This document shows positions 46,045-54,800 of a stretch of DNA of 64,000 nt, in pieces. Within the stretch, counting starts at the first letter, position 1. Every line of letters begins with the position of its first letter. The notes beneath the pieces were generated by a model. It made no database searches and had not been told where the DNA came from. It was given only the letters and a program-made list of their open reading frames with translations. The stretch covers positions 17,403 through 81,402 of the forward strand of contig NZ_JABUXR010000010.1 of the NCBI RefSeq assembly GCF_014838745.1, in the 5' to 3' direction. This DNA comes from Limosilactobacillus urinaemulieris (GTDB lineage Bacteria; Bacillota; Bacilli; Lactobacillales; Lactobacillaceae). Position numbers and translations under genes: made by a program.

Positions 46045-48198
46045 TTAATGCCGAGAAGAATACTCGACAGTCAGTGTTGATGACTTCTTCACACTATCAT
46101 TAGCTTTGATACTCTGCTTTGTAACGTAACCAGAGCCCTTTTCCTTTAACTTAATCCCCATCATTTGAGTAAGCTTTTGAACATCATCGGAACTCCAATT
46201 ACTAATGTCAGGCATCTTATATTCTCCCCCGGTGTCTAAAATAATTCGTTGATTAATTAGGGAAGATTGACCGCTAACAATTGATTGATGCTTGACGCTT
46301 TGCCCTGACCCAATAACAACCGGGACAAGGTGCTTTTTATTAAGCCGATCACTTGCGGTCTGTGGTGATTGGTTAATCAGATCTGGAACCTTAACAATTC
46401 CGGAATTCTTTTGCTTAGTACTCTTTTGCCGACTAAGAATAAACTTCATTGTTGGGTTAAAGACTTCCGCAATCATCTTAGTTGCCGGTTTACTTAAATT
46501 ATGCGGTTTTCGTAACGTGACATACATTACATAGCGCGGATTATTGGCAGGTGCAATTCCAACGAACGAGTATAGGTAACTACTATCACTATTACCATAT
46601 CCTCCAGCACCACCAATTTGCGCGGTTGCCGTTTTCCCCGCAATTTTATAACCATCAATTTGATAATCATGACCAAGGCCTTTTTGGTCATAAATAACTC
46701 CCTCCATCATCTTAACGACTTTTTTAGAGGTCGAAGCCTTGATTGGTTGGCCAACCTTCTTCGGAGTTACCTTTTGGATTGTTTTTCCCTGATTATCAGT
46801 TACCTTATCAATAATGTACGGCTTCATCATCTTACCATTATTAGCAATTGCACTAAAGCCCTGCATCATTTGCATTACATTTACAGTAATCCCTTGGCCA
46901 AATGCAGTGTTGGCTTGTTGAAGGATTCCCTTAAAAGCGCTATAACCGCTAACTTCATTATTCATTCCTTCAACATTTACCTTATTAAACATTCCAAAGC
47001 GGGTTAAATACTTCTTCCAAGTCTTGGCCCCCATATTTTGTTCGACATGAGCGAAACCAACGTTACTTGATAAGTCAAAAGCATCCTTATACGAAATTAC
47101 GCCCCACCCAGATGTTTGCCAGTCAGTAACCTTCCCCCCGCCAATCTGCCAGGTTCCAGAATTAAAGGTTGCGTTCGGGTCAAAGTGCCCAGAATCAATT
47201 GCTGCACTTAGGGCAAATGTCTTCATCGTTGATCCCGGTTCGTACACATCCTGAACTAGCATATTCCGCCAAACAGGATCTTTTTTTGAACGAAGTGTTG
47301 GTCGCTGAGATGCAGCAATGATTTTACCAGTCTTGGCGTCCATAACCACCGCAGTCATTGACTCTGCTTTTGATTCCTTAAATACCCGGGTCATTTTATT
47401 TTCCATAATATGCTGAACCTTAGCATCAAGGGTTGTATAAATATTATCCCCATTGACCGCCTTTTTTACTACCCGGTTACTATTAGCTAAGCTATAGCCG
47501 TAGACATCCTTTTTATCTTGGCGAAGGCCATTCTTTCCGGTTAACTTTTTATTAAAATAGCTTTCAAGGCCGACCTGACCAACTAATGTCATTTGTCCAG
47601 TTTGCTTATTGGTTATTTTAGGTGTGGCCATCCCAATTATCTGCGATGCAAATTCTCCCTCTGGATATGACCGCGCCGGTGTTGCAATAAACCCGATTCC
47701 TGGGAGCTTTTCTGCCTTAATCTGCTGCATCTTAGCAACTGATAAGTTAGCACCAGCGCTTCCAAATTCAACCTGATAAGACTGCCCCTTTTTAGAGAGC
47801 GTCTTAAGGATTTCTGATTCAGGCATTTTAATGTACTTAGCGAGGATCCTTGCTGTCCGTTTTTTATTTTTCACGTATAACGGTTTGCCATCCGCTGAAC
47901 GCTGACTCTTATCTAAGACAGCATAAAGGGTGTACTTACTGGTATCTGTTGCTAAAACCGAACCATGCTGATCATATATATTCCCCCGCTTCGCAAGAAT
48001 GGTTCTTCTCTGGGTATAAATTTGTTCAGCTTGAGAACGCAGATTAACGTGTTGAACATCCTTTGTAATTGCAATATAAGCAAAACGAACGATAAATAAC
48101 GTAAACATTGCAACCACTATTATGAAGAGCCACTTACCAAAAGTCTCTCTGTTGCCATTATTTCCGTTATTTTTCGTTCGTTGAGTCATCTTATTCAT
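46045..48198 (-). CDS. pbpB: Division transpeptidase PBP2B/PBP2x-type with PASTA domains
   Basis: This class B penicillin-binding protein cross-links septal peptidoglycan. The 717-residue product has one N-terminal membrane helix, a dimerisation domain, the transpeptidase domain with SxxK in EPGSTMKTFAL and SSN as the second motif, and two C-terminal PASTA domains. The third motif reads KTA (GKTATAQ) instead of the usual KTG. It lies between ftsL and mraY, which fits FtsI. Confidence 0.95.
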   Translation of the reverse strand: MNKMTQRTKNNGNNGNRETFGKWLFIIVVAMFTLFIVRFAYIAITKDVQHVNLRSQAEQIYTQRRTILAKRGNIYDQHGSVLATDTSKYTLYAVLDKSQRSADGKPLYVKNKKRTARILAKYIKMPESEILKTLSKKGQSYQVEFGSAGANLSVAKMQQIKAEKLPGIGFIATPARSYPEGEFASQIIGMATPKITNKQTGQMTLVGQVGLESYFNKKLTGKNGLRQDKKDVYGYSLANSNRVVKKAVNGDNIYTTLDAKVQHIMENKMTRVFKESKAESMTAVVMDAKTGKIIAASQRPTLRSKKDPVWRNMLVQDVYEPGSTMKTFALSAAIDSGHFDPNATFNSGTWQIGGGKVTDWQTSGWGVISYKDAFDLSSNVGFAHVEQNMGAKTWKKYLTRFGMFNKVNVEGMNNEVSGYSAFKGILQQANTAFGQGITVNVMQMMQGFSAIANNGKMMKPYIIDKVTDNQGKTIQKVTPKKVGQPIKASTSKKVVKMMEGVIYDQKGLGHDYQIDGYKIAGKTATAQIGGAGGYGNSDSSYLYSFVGIAPANNPRYVMYVTLRKPHNLSKPATKMIAEVFNPTMKFILSRQKSTKQKNSGIVKVPDLINQSPQTASDRLNKKHLVPVVIGSGQSVKHQSIVSGQSSLINQRIILDTGGEYKMPDISNWSSDDVQKLTQMMGIKLKEKGSGYVTKQSIKANDSVKKSSTLTVEYSSRH

Positions 48199-48569
48199 TA
48201 TTTATTAACGTTCCTTACGTTTGAATTATGATCCACTAATCCATACTTCTTAGCAGCTGATCGCAGTTGAGACTGACTCGTCATTTCAGCAATTGCTTGC
48301 CGATGACTAGCATTATCATTTTTTGCTTGATATACCTTTGTTTGTAAGTCTTGTAATTGATGCTGACGAGTATTGATTGTGTTTTTAGTTGATAGAAGTG
48401 AAATTGTTAAACATAAGGTTACAATACTACAAACAGCGACTAACCCGCGTTCAAAGTTTGACCAGGTAACCGTCTTAACAGCAGGGCCAAATTGCTGGCG
48501 AGCTTGAACACCAGGATCAGTTGTCCTCGGCTGATCACGCGAAATCCTTTTTGCAGTATTTGAAACCAT
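48198..48569 (-). CDS. ftsL: Cell-division protein FtsL
   Basis: FtsL is a short bitopic protein that forms a complex with DivIB and DivIC. The 123-residue product has a basic N-terminus, one membrane helix (about 40-60) and an extracellular coiled coil (NTRQHQLQDLQTKVYQAKND). The ATG at 48569 is chosen over a GTG at 48578. It overlaps the pbpB start by one base. Position between rsmH and pbpB supports the call. Confidence 0.9.
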   Translation of the reverse strand: MVSNTAKRISRDQPRTTDPGVQARQQFGPAVKTVTWSNFERGLVAVCSIVTLCLTISLLSTKNTINTRQHQLQDLQTKVYQAKNDNASHRQAIAEMTSQSQLRSAAKKYGLVDHNSNVRNVNK

Positions 48570-48594
48570 CTCAATCACTTTCCTTTTTACATTC

Positions 48595-49545
48595 TTACTT
48601 CTTTATTCTTTCAATTATCCGTAACTTAGCACTATGAGCACGGTGATTATTAGCTAATTCTTCTTGACTAGGGAGGATTGGCTTCTTATTAATTAATTTA
48701 AATTTAGGTTGCATTTCTGGCGGAATTACTGGTAGTCCTGGTGGTAATTCATCAGCTAATGAGACCTGTTCATGGAACATTGTTTTTACTAACCGGTCTT
48801 CTAATGATTGAAAAGTTATCACACTAATTCGACCGCCAACATTAAGCAATTCTAGTGCTTGTTCCAATGAATCTTCTAACGCTCCCAATTCGTCGTTAAC
48901 CGCAATTCTAATTGCCTGAAAAGTCTTTTTTGCTGGATGACCGCCGTGCCGACGCGCAGCTGCCGGAATAGCTTCCTTTATCACTTCAACAAGTTCAAAA
49001 GTTGTTTTGATTGGCTCATTCTCTCGACGTCGTTCTATCTTGCGTGCAATTTGTTTAGCAAACCGTTCTTCGCCATAACGGTAAAGAATCTTGACTAGCT
49101 TTTCATATGGCCATTCATTAACAACATTCATTGCAGAAAGCGCCTGCTGTTGATTCATCCGCATGTCTAACGGTGCATCCAGTTTATAACTAAAGCCCCG
49201 TTGCGCATCGTCAAATTGTGGTGACGATACTCCCAGATCATAGACAACTCCATCAACGCTCTTAATACCATTTTTCAACAGTGCCGTTCTTAAATTACGG
49301 AAATTATCCTCAATTAGGATTGAACGACCATCATTAATGAACTTCTTCAAGTGCTGTTGGTTATATTTGATTGCTGTCTGATCCTGATCGAACGAATACA
49401 GGTGACCAGTTGTTAACTGGTTAAGGATTGCCGAACTATGGCCCCCGCCACCTAAAGTAGCATCAACATAGGTTCCATCTGGGCGGATATTTAAACCAGC
49501 AACAGCTTCATTTAATAATACTGTCACATGTTTGAACTCTGTCAT
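48595..49545 (-). CDS. rsmH: 16S rRNA (cytosine(1402)-N(4))-methyltransferase
   Basis: RsmH (MraW) methylates N4 of C1402. The 316-residue product has the SAM-binding [11 protein letters not shown] motif, [11 protein letters not shown] and the C-terminal [12 protein letters not shown] and [10 protein letters not shown] segments. The start is the ATG at 49545 with GGGGGA 6 nt upstream. It follows mraZ by 13 bp. Confidence 0.97.
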   Translation of the reverse strand: MTEFKHVTVLLNEAVAGLNIRPDGTYVDATLGGGGHSSAILNQLTTGHLYSFDQDQTAIKYNQQHLKKFINDGRSILIEDNFRNLRTALLKNGIKSVDGVVYDLGVSSPQFDDAQRGFSYKLDAPLDMRMNQQQALSAMNVVNEWPYEKLVKILYRYGEERFAKQIARKIERRRENEPIKTTFELVEVIKEAIPAAARRHGGHPAKKTFQAIRIAVNDELGALEDSLEQALELLNVGGRISVITFQSLEDRLVKTMFHEQVSLADELPPGLPVIPPEMQPKFKLINKKPILPSQEELANNHRAHSAKLRIIERIKK

Positions 49546-49558
49546 CAAAAATCCCCCA

Positions 49559-49987
49559 TTAAAAATCGATATTTAGATCTTCAGCAATCTGGTCAAAGTC
49601 ATCTTCAGTAGATTCAGTAAACTGCTCCCACTTTTCTGCACTCCAAATTTCAAGCCGATTAGCAACTCCTACCACAACACACTTCTTTTGCAACTTAGCA
49701 TGTTGACAAAGAGTATCCGGTAAGTTAATTCGTCCTTGCTTATCAAACTCGCAATCCGTTGCAGCCGAGTAAAGAAAACGAACAAAAGCCCGGGCATCAC
49801 GTTTTGTTAACGGTAATGCCTTTAACTTTTCCTGAAGTTGTTCCCATTCGTTGAGCGGGTAACCAAATAGGCACCCATCTAAGCCACGAGTGACAATAAA
49901 GTGAGTGCCTAATAGTTCACGAAATTTTGCAGGGATGATCAGTCGGCCCTTGCTGTCGATCGAATGTGTATATTCGCCCATAAACAT
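49559..49987 (-). CDS. mraZ: Transcriptional regulator MraZ
   Basis: MraZ is a DNA-binding repressor of the dcw cluster, with two SpoVT/AbrB-like halves. The 142-residue product begins [24 protein letters not shown], and the second half repeats the DxxGRIxLP motif (DKQGRINLP). It is the first gene of the cluster. The upstream region has GTGG-type repeats that match known MraZ sites, so autorepression is likely. Confidence 0.96.
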   Translation of the reverse strand: MFMGEYTHSIDSKGRLIIPAKFRELLGTHFIVTRGLDGCLFGYPLNEWEQLQEKLKALPLTKRDARAFVRFLYSAATDCEFDKQGRINLPDTLCQHAKLQKKCVVVGVANRLEIWSAEKWEQFTESTEDDFDQIAEDLNIDF

Positions 49988-49998
49988 TGGCCTTTACC

Positions 49999-50045
49999 TC
50001 CCCACAACCACTTTATAGGTAAAGTCTACCACAATCCCCCACTTT
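49999..50045 (-). promoter_or_regulatory. Probable MraZ operator upstream of mraZ
   Basis: The minus strand has two AAAGTGG copies (50045-50039 and 50014-50008), with GTGGT and TGTGGGGAGG nearby. In several bacteria MraZ binds direct repeats of this GTGG type ahead of its own gene. A -10-like TATAAA overlaps the second copy at 50017-50012. Confidence 0.55.
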
Positions 50046-50085
50046 CCACCATATCATTTCAAAAATTATAGTTAATAATAAAAAA

Positions 50086-50130
50086 GTTAGTAAAAAGCCG
50101 TTTCTTGTTACAAAATAGCTCTTCACTAAC
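50086..50130 (-). terminator. Terminator of the DUF3397 gene
   Basis: A 13-bp stem with wobbles (50118-50130 with 50086-50098) is followed on the minus strand by TTTTTT. Confidence 0.75.
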
Positions 50131-50151
50131 CAGTGATTAAGATTATTAATA

Positions 50152-50508
50152 TTATACTAATGGTAAATTCTGACAGAACAACGATCCAACGAAGAAAATC
50201 GCTGCCAAGATTACCGATAATCGCCAAAATACCGGCCAATAACGACGGTAAATAAATTCGCCATAGTGAACCGTTTGAACAACAATTAAAAGGAGTGCAG
50301 CAATCATCCAAATTGCAATCGGATACGCAATCCAGTAAAGGCTGGCAATATTATACACACTTAGCAACCATAAAATAATTGTCCAAATAACCGGACTATG
50401 AACATGACGACGCCGACGAGCAAAGTGAAAGACCTTGCCAATTAAATTCTCAACAAACCAAATAACAACAAGTAACATTAATTGAAGAAATGCGATTCGA
50501 TAATCCAT
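50152..50508 (-). CDS. DUF3397 family membrane protein
   Basis: This 118-residue protein has four hydrophobic segments and a basic loop (FARRRRHVHSP). It matches DUF3397, a Lactobacillales membrane family usually found just before mraZ. The function is unknown. It is separated from mraZ by a terminator, so it is probably not co-transcribed with the dcw cluster here. Confidence 0.8.
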   Translation of the reverse strand: MDYRIAFLQLMLLVVIWFVENLIGKVFHFARRRRHVHSPVIWTIILWLLSVYNIASLYWIAYPIAIWMIAALLLIVVQTVHYGEFIYRRYWPVFWRLSVILAAIFFVGSLFCQNLPLV

Positions 50509-50570
50509 AACTGGTTCTGACTACTCCCGATTAATTTCTAATAATAGTGTATCACAGCATACTAAGAAGT

Positions 50571-50600
50571 TTGAAATCACCTTACAAAATGATGTAGACT
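50571..50600 (+). promoter_or_regulatory. Possible promoter of the DUF4044 gene
   Basis: TTGAAA at 50571-50576 and TAGACT at 50595-50600 are 18 bp apart and lie 40 bp upstream of the small ORF. The -10 match is moderate. Confidence 0.35.
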
Positions 50601-50639
50601 ATTACTATCATAAATTCATCTATGAAGGGCGGTAAAAGG

Positions 50640-50759
50640 ATGCAACACAAAAAGAAAACACGTTTTCAAAAGATTACGATGGTTGCTATCTGGCTTATGT
50701 TAATTGCAATGCTTGGTTCACTAATTTTCGGTGCCATTGCTTCATTAGGCGTAATGTAG
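50640..50759 (+). CDS. Small DUF4044-like membrane protein
   Basis: A 39-residue ORF of MQHKKKTRFQKITMVAIWLM type has a basic N-terminus and one membrane helix ending in ASLGVM. A purine-rich GAAGGGCGG site ends 7 nt before the ATG. It resembles DUF4044, a very small family of Lactobacillales found near mraZ. The role is unknown. It is too short for most ORF callers but has a bidirectional terminator after it. Confidence 0.7.
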   Translation: MQHKKKTRFQKITMVAIWLMLIAMLGSLIFGAIASLGVM

Positions 50760-50782
50760 TTAAATTAAGCAAATAAAAAATG

Positions 50783-50825
50783 AGGAGTTCAGAGATTTTT
50801 TAGTTTCTGAACTCCTTATTTTATT
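50783..50825. terminator. Bidirectional terminator between the DUF4044 gene and ftsK
   Basis: An 11-bp stem (50783-50793 with 50806-50816) has A-rich sequence on one side and T-rich on the other, working in both directions. Confidence 0.85.
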
Positions 50826-50844
50826 ATTCAAATTAAGATTACAC

Positions 50845-53148
50845 CTATTCATCATCATCTTGGTCTTTTTGCTTAAAAACTTCCCGAGGTTTAGAACCAT
50901 TAGCTGGCCCGATGTATCCCCGCTGCTCCATATCATCAATGATTCTAGCAGCCCGGTTATAACCAATTCGGAATCTTCGTTGAATTAGCGAAGTTGAAGC
51001 TTTTTGTTGGTCCACAACAAACTTCAATGCTTCAGGGAAAAGCTCGTCTTCATCCTCGGCCTTTTCTTCCTGGGCAATTTCATTATCGGTAACAACCATC
51101 TTCTGATCATATTCCGCTGGCCGTTCCTTTTTAATAAAGTCCACCACCGCTTCAACATCCTGATCAGAAATAAATGCTCCTTGTACCCGAACCGGCTTAT
51201 TTTGATCAATCGGCTCAAAAAGCATGTCACCCCTACCGAGTAATTTTTCCGCTCCGTTAGTATCAATTATTGTCCGTGAATCAATTCCACTAGAAACCGC
51301 AAAGGCAATCCGCGATGGCACATTTGCTTTAATTAACCCGGTAATAACATCAACTGAAGGCCGTTGAGTAGCAAGAATCATATGAATACCAGCGGCCCGT
51401 CCCATTTGCGCGATTCGAACAATTGCATCTTCAACATCATGGGAAACGGTCATCATCAGGTCGGCTAATTCATCAACAATCACCAGAATTAACGGAAGCG
51501 TTGGTTGTTCCGTTGCCTCTTCTTGGACATTATTATCGCGAACTAACTGGTTATAGCCTTTCAAATTACGGACACCAAACTTGGCAAATAGTTCGTACCG
51601 GCGTTCCATCTCAGCCACCACTTTACCTAGCGCCCGTGCAGCCTTCTTAGGCTCAGAAACCACCGGACTAAGCAAATGAGGAATGCCATTATAAACACTC
51701 AACTCTACTTTTTTCGGATCAATCATTAAAAACTTTACCTGGTGTGGCTTAGCTTTTAATAAAATGCTCGTAATGATGTCATTAATTGCAACTGACTTCC
51801 CACTACCAGTAGCACCAGCAATTAACAGGTGCGGCATTTTGGTTAAATCAGCCATCATTACATCACCCGTAACGGTTCTCCCCAAGGGAACATTCATCGG
51901 ATGATCATCGTGAGGCATTGACTCAATCATGTCCCGGAAGCCAACAGTTGCAACTTGTTGGTTAGGGACTTCAATCCCAATCAGCGACTTTCCTGGAATT
52001 GGTGCTTCAATTCGAATATCCTTAGCAGCAAGAGCTAATGCTAAGTCATCAGCTAAGTGAGTGATTCGGCTAACTTTAACACCAACCGCCGGACGTAACT
52101 CATATTTTGTTACCGACGGGCCAAGATTAACATTTTCAACCGTTGCCTCAACGCCAAACGATTTTAAAGTATCTTGGAGCTTCTGGGTATTCTTTTTAAT
52201 TGCGTGTAAATCATCCCCCTGATCCGTCTGAGGAATCTTAGTTAACAGGTCAAGTGGCGGTAATTGGTAGTCGGCGTCTTCTTTTTCAGTTGTCGTTGCT
52301 AATTGCAAATCATCACTTGCAGAATCTTGTTGTTCAGTCACCGTTGGTTTAACTGCCGATTCTTCATTACTCGTATTAGCAACGGTGATTCGTGGTTCAA
52401 CCTGAGAGGAACTCATTTGCTGGGGCGAACTGGCTGGAGCTGATTCATTAACAGCTGGTTTAGAGTTTGCCCTTTTAGCTAAGCTAACGTTCTTTTTCGC
52501 CGATGTCCGTCTTATATGAGGACGTTTAGGAAGCCACTGCTTAAACTGGTGAACAGCTGCTGGAACCTTTTTTAACTGCTGACCAAAGCTAGTTAAAAAC
52601 TGATCCCAGGGAATCGCAAAGAAGATCACAATTCCAGCAATAATCATTAACCAAGCTAAAATTGCTGTTCCCTGCTGGCCAATTAAGTAATTGCTTCCAC
52701 TATAAAGCAATGCCCCAATCATTCCACCACCAATGTTCGTTGAATTACTGGTTTGAAAGAAAACCTTGCTCAAATTATTCCAGGTAACAGTAAGGAAATT
52801 AGCATGAAGATTTAAGTGATTAAACATTAAATAGTGAAGCCAGATCAAAGCTCCAGAATAGGCAACAATAAATCCCCAGATCCACCGCTGATTATACTTT
52901 GGCTGATGACCAAAAAGGGTTAGTGATATTCCAGAAATAAGAGCAAGGATCATTACTACTGGGTAAGATTTGCCCACTAAGACACTAAAGATCCCGACCA
53001 GTAGCTGACCAATAACTCCCAGATTAAATAACCCAATCAGCATTAAGAACGCAAGAACTAGCCCCACTAAATTAGCTACAATCTTTGCTTGTCCCTTTTT
53101 GCTTGCTGAACGACGGCGACCGGTTCCCGATCGTTTTTTCCTTGCCAT
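50845..53148 (-). CDS. ftsK: DNA translocase FtsK/SpoIIIE
   Basis: This is a double-stranded-DNA pump at the division septum that clears the chromosome and assists XerC/D. The 767-residue product has four N-terminal membrane helices (to about 195), a variable linker (about 200-300), the motor domain with Walker A AGATGSGKSVAIN and Walker B LILVIVDELADLM, and the C-terminal gamma winged helix that reads KOPS/SRS (STSLIQRRFRIGYNRAARI). It follows trmL by 16 bp. Confidence 0.96.
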   Translation of the reverse strand: MARKKRSGTGRRRSASKKGQAKIVANLVGLVLAFLMLIGLFNLGVIGQLLVGIFSVLVGKSYPVVMILALISGISLTLFGHQPKYNQRWIWGFIVAYSGALIWLHYLMFNHLNLHANFLTVTWNNLSKVFFQTSNSTNIGGGMIGALLYSGSNYLIGQQGTAILAWLMIIAGIVIFFAIPWDQFLTSFGQQLKKVPAAVHQFKQWLPKRPHIRRTSAKKNVSLAKRANSKPAVNESAPASSPQQMSSSQVEPRITVANTSNEESAVKPTVTEQQDSASDDLQLATTTEKEDADYQLPPLDLLTKIPQTDQGDDLHAIKKNTQKLQDTLKSFGVEATVENVNLGPSVTKYELRPAVGVKVSRITHLADDLALALAAKDIRIEAPIPGKSLIGIEVPNQQVATVGFRDMIESMPHDDHPMNVPLGRTVTGDVMMADLTKMPHLLIAGATGSGKSVAINDIITSILLKAKPHQVKFLMIDPKKVELSVYNGIPHLLSPVVSEPKKAARALGKVVAEMERRYELFAKFGVRNLKGYNQLVRDNNVQEEATEQPTLPLILVIVDELADLMMTVSHDVEDAIVRIAQMGRAAGIHMILATQRPSVDVITGLIKANVPSRIAFAVSSGIDSRTIIDTNGAEKLLGRGDMLFEPIDQNKPVRVQGAFISDQDVEAVVDFIKKERPAEYDQKMVVTDNEIAQEEKAEDEDELFPEALKFVVDQQKASTSLIQRRFRIGYNRAARIIDDMEQRGYIGPANGSKPREVFKQKDQDDDE

Positions 53149-53164
53149 AATAGAACTTCCCCAC

Positions 53165-53674
53165 TTACTTTAACTTATCAAAATGGTATTTATGCACCCG
53201 AGCGAGGTTTGGAAAACTTTGCTGACGAAGTGCTTCATAAATGACAATGGCTGCACTATTCGAGAGGTTTAATGCCCGAATATTATTGTCATTTTGTGGA
53301 ATTCGGATAGCATTTTCTGGGTACCGCCGCATAAATTCTTCAGGTAGCCCAGTTGTTTCTTTACCAAATAAGAAATAATGATCACCGTCAGCTGTATAAT
53401 CCACATCAGTATAATCACGACTCGCAAACTTCGATACAAGATAAAGCTTACTAATATCAGGAACAGTCGAAACAAATTCCCGCAAATCATCGTGGTAGGT
53501 AATCTTGACCTTATCCCAATAATCTAATCCTGCACGTTTCATGTGTTTATCATCCGTTGAAAAGCCAAGCGGTTTAATTAAATGTAATTCTGTATTCGTC
53601 CCCGCACATGTTCGGGCGATATTCCCAGTATTAGCAGGAAATAATGGTTCAAATAGTACAATATGGTTTGTCAT
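53165..53674 (-). CDS. trmL: tRNA (cytidine(34)-2'-O)-methyltransferase
   Basis: TrmL is a SPOUT-fold enzyme that 2'-O-methylates the wobble base of tRNA-Leu species. The 169-residue product has the N-terminal NTGNIARTC, the trefoil knot segments [11 protein letters not shown] and [22 protein letters not shown] lies 8 nt before the ATG. It is preceded, within about 20 nt, by a hairpin with a T run, so transcription must pass a terminator. Confidence 0.95.
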   Translation of the reverse strand: MTNHIVLFEPLFPANTGNIARTCAGTNTELHLIKPLGFSTDDKHMKRAGLDYWDKVKITYHDDLREFVSTVPDISKLYLVSKFASRDYTDVDYTADGDHYFLFGKETTGLPEEFMRRYPENAIRIPQNDNNIRALNLSNSAAIVIYEALRQQSFPNLARVHKYHFDKLK

Positions 53675-53698
53675 TATGATTCTCCTTAGGCAAATAAA

Positions 53699-53803
53699 AA
53701 AAGCAGGGTCTCGGTGTTGGCACGGCGAAACGCTGCTTTAATGAAGTACTCCTTGGCAATTACCAACGAATCTGTTCGATGTCAATTGCCAAACGATTTC
53801 TCA
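53699..53803 (-). ncRNA. Structured RNA or attenuator upstream of trmL
   Basis: On the minus strand a promoter (53838-53810) is followed by a roughly 105-nt structured segment. The first hairpin pairs TTGGCAATT with AATTGCCAA (53792-53784 with 53761-53753) and has an inner CGAA/TTCG stem. The second hairpin is the terminator: AAAGCAG with CTGCTTT (53739-53733 with 53706-53700), extended by GTTTCG/CGAGAC, and ends in seven T. trmL starts 20 nt after the T run. It could be a stand-alone small RNA, or an attenuator for trmL. I do not recognise an Rfam family. Confidence 0.55.
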
Positions 53804-53809
53804 TAAGAT

Positions 53810-53838
53810 AATTTACCACCTTTAAATCGAATTGGCAA
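53810..53838 (-). promoter_or_regulatory. Promoter of the trmL leader RNA
   Basis: TTGCCA at 53838-53833 and TAAATT at 53815-53810 have a 17-bp spacer on the minus strand, with TGG just before the -10 (extended type). It starts 6 bp after the rlmA stop. Confidence 0.55.
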
Positions 53839-53843
53839 TACCC

Positions 53844-54698
53844 TTAATTACTTTTTTTGGCTACCAATAAACTAACATCAACAGTAATTGAAGTAAGGTT
53901 TTCTAAGTCATCCCCAGTAGGCTGGTGAACATCCCTGCCCCAACTCATTGGCGTCATCTTAATCATATCAGTAACTAGTTCATGAGGAAGATTAAATTGA
54001 TAACGGATTGGTATCTGCTCTGCATCTGGATAATGCTGCTTAAATAGTTTCAAAACTTTACTATTGTCATAATGATAATGTTGATCCTGATCTCCATATA
54101 GTAAATGACGCAATTCCAGGAGATAATCGCCATTGGGAATTACCTTCATTAAACGACCATTCTCTTTTAAAACCCGGTTAAATTCACGGTAATCTGAAGG
54201 TGAAAAAAGTTCCAAAACTGTATCGAAAGATTGATCAGCAAAGGGTAACTGCCGTAAATCCGCTACACAAAAGAAAGCATCAATGTCAAGCTGAGTTGCT
54301 AAGGTAATTCCCGGTTTTGAAATATCAAAGCCAACATAGAAATCTTGGTGATGGCGAAGCGCAGCTAGCTGGGCTAATGGGGTTCCTTCACCCGTTCCTA
54401 CATCCAAAATGGACTGTGGGGATGTCGGCAGTAGCGAATTAACCTCTTCAATAATCGGTTTAAATAGTCCTGCTTCAAGTAGTCTTCTTCGTGATAAGAA
54501 CATTAGCCGATCATATTCCGTTGTCCCCTGAGTATTCAAAAAGTGAAGATAACCATGACGATTAAAATCAATTGTATGGCCCTCTGCACACACTAAAGTA
54601 TTTCCGGTTAGCTTGATATAGTCCTGATGACAAATGGGACACCGAAACGTATTCAGGTGATTCTGAACTAATTTTTCAGCACGTTCGATCTTTTTCAT
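53844..54698 (-). CDS. rlmA: 23S rRNA (guanine-N1)-methyltransferase RlmA(II) type
   Basis: This enzyme methylates N1 of a guanine in 23S rRNA helix 35; in Gram-positives the target is G748. The 284-residue product has an N-terminal zinc-binding segment (CPICHQDY with CAEGHTIDFNRHGYLHFL) and a SAM-binding domain (ILDVGTGEGTPLAQL). Some members confer tylosin or mycinamicin resistance. It is a single-gene unit, divergent from pgl. Confidence 0.9.
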   Translation of the reverse strand: MKKIERAEKLVQNHLNTFRCPICHQDYIKLTGNTLVCAEGHTIDFNRHGYLHFLNTQGTTEYDRLMFLSRRRLLEAGLFKPIIEEVNSLLPTSPQSILDVGTGEGTPLAQLAALRHHQDFYVGFDISKPGITLATQLDIDAFFCVADLRQLPFADQSFDTVLELFSPSDYREFNRVLKENGRLMKVIPNGDYLLELRHLLYGDQDQHYHYDNSKVLKLFKQHYPDAEQIPIRYQFNLPHELVTDMIKMTPMSWGRDVHQPTGDDLENLTSITVDVSLLVAKKSN

Positions 54699-54800
54699 TT
54701 GATTTCTCCTATTTTTTACTATTTACAGTGTACCATAGCTAGTATTAAGCTTAACGAATTGCTATCATAGAGGTAAGCATTTTCAAAGGAGGCAGTTTAA

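Noticed and set aside
46618-47007. Plus-strand ORF antisense to pbpB
   Set aside because: It is opposite a well-conserved transpeptidase domain and has no independent support.
53700-53739. T-box interpretation of the hairpin before trmL
   Set aside because: No GGGTGGNACC core, no Stem I with specifier, and trmL is not an amino-acid gene.
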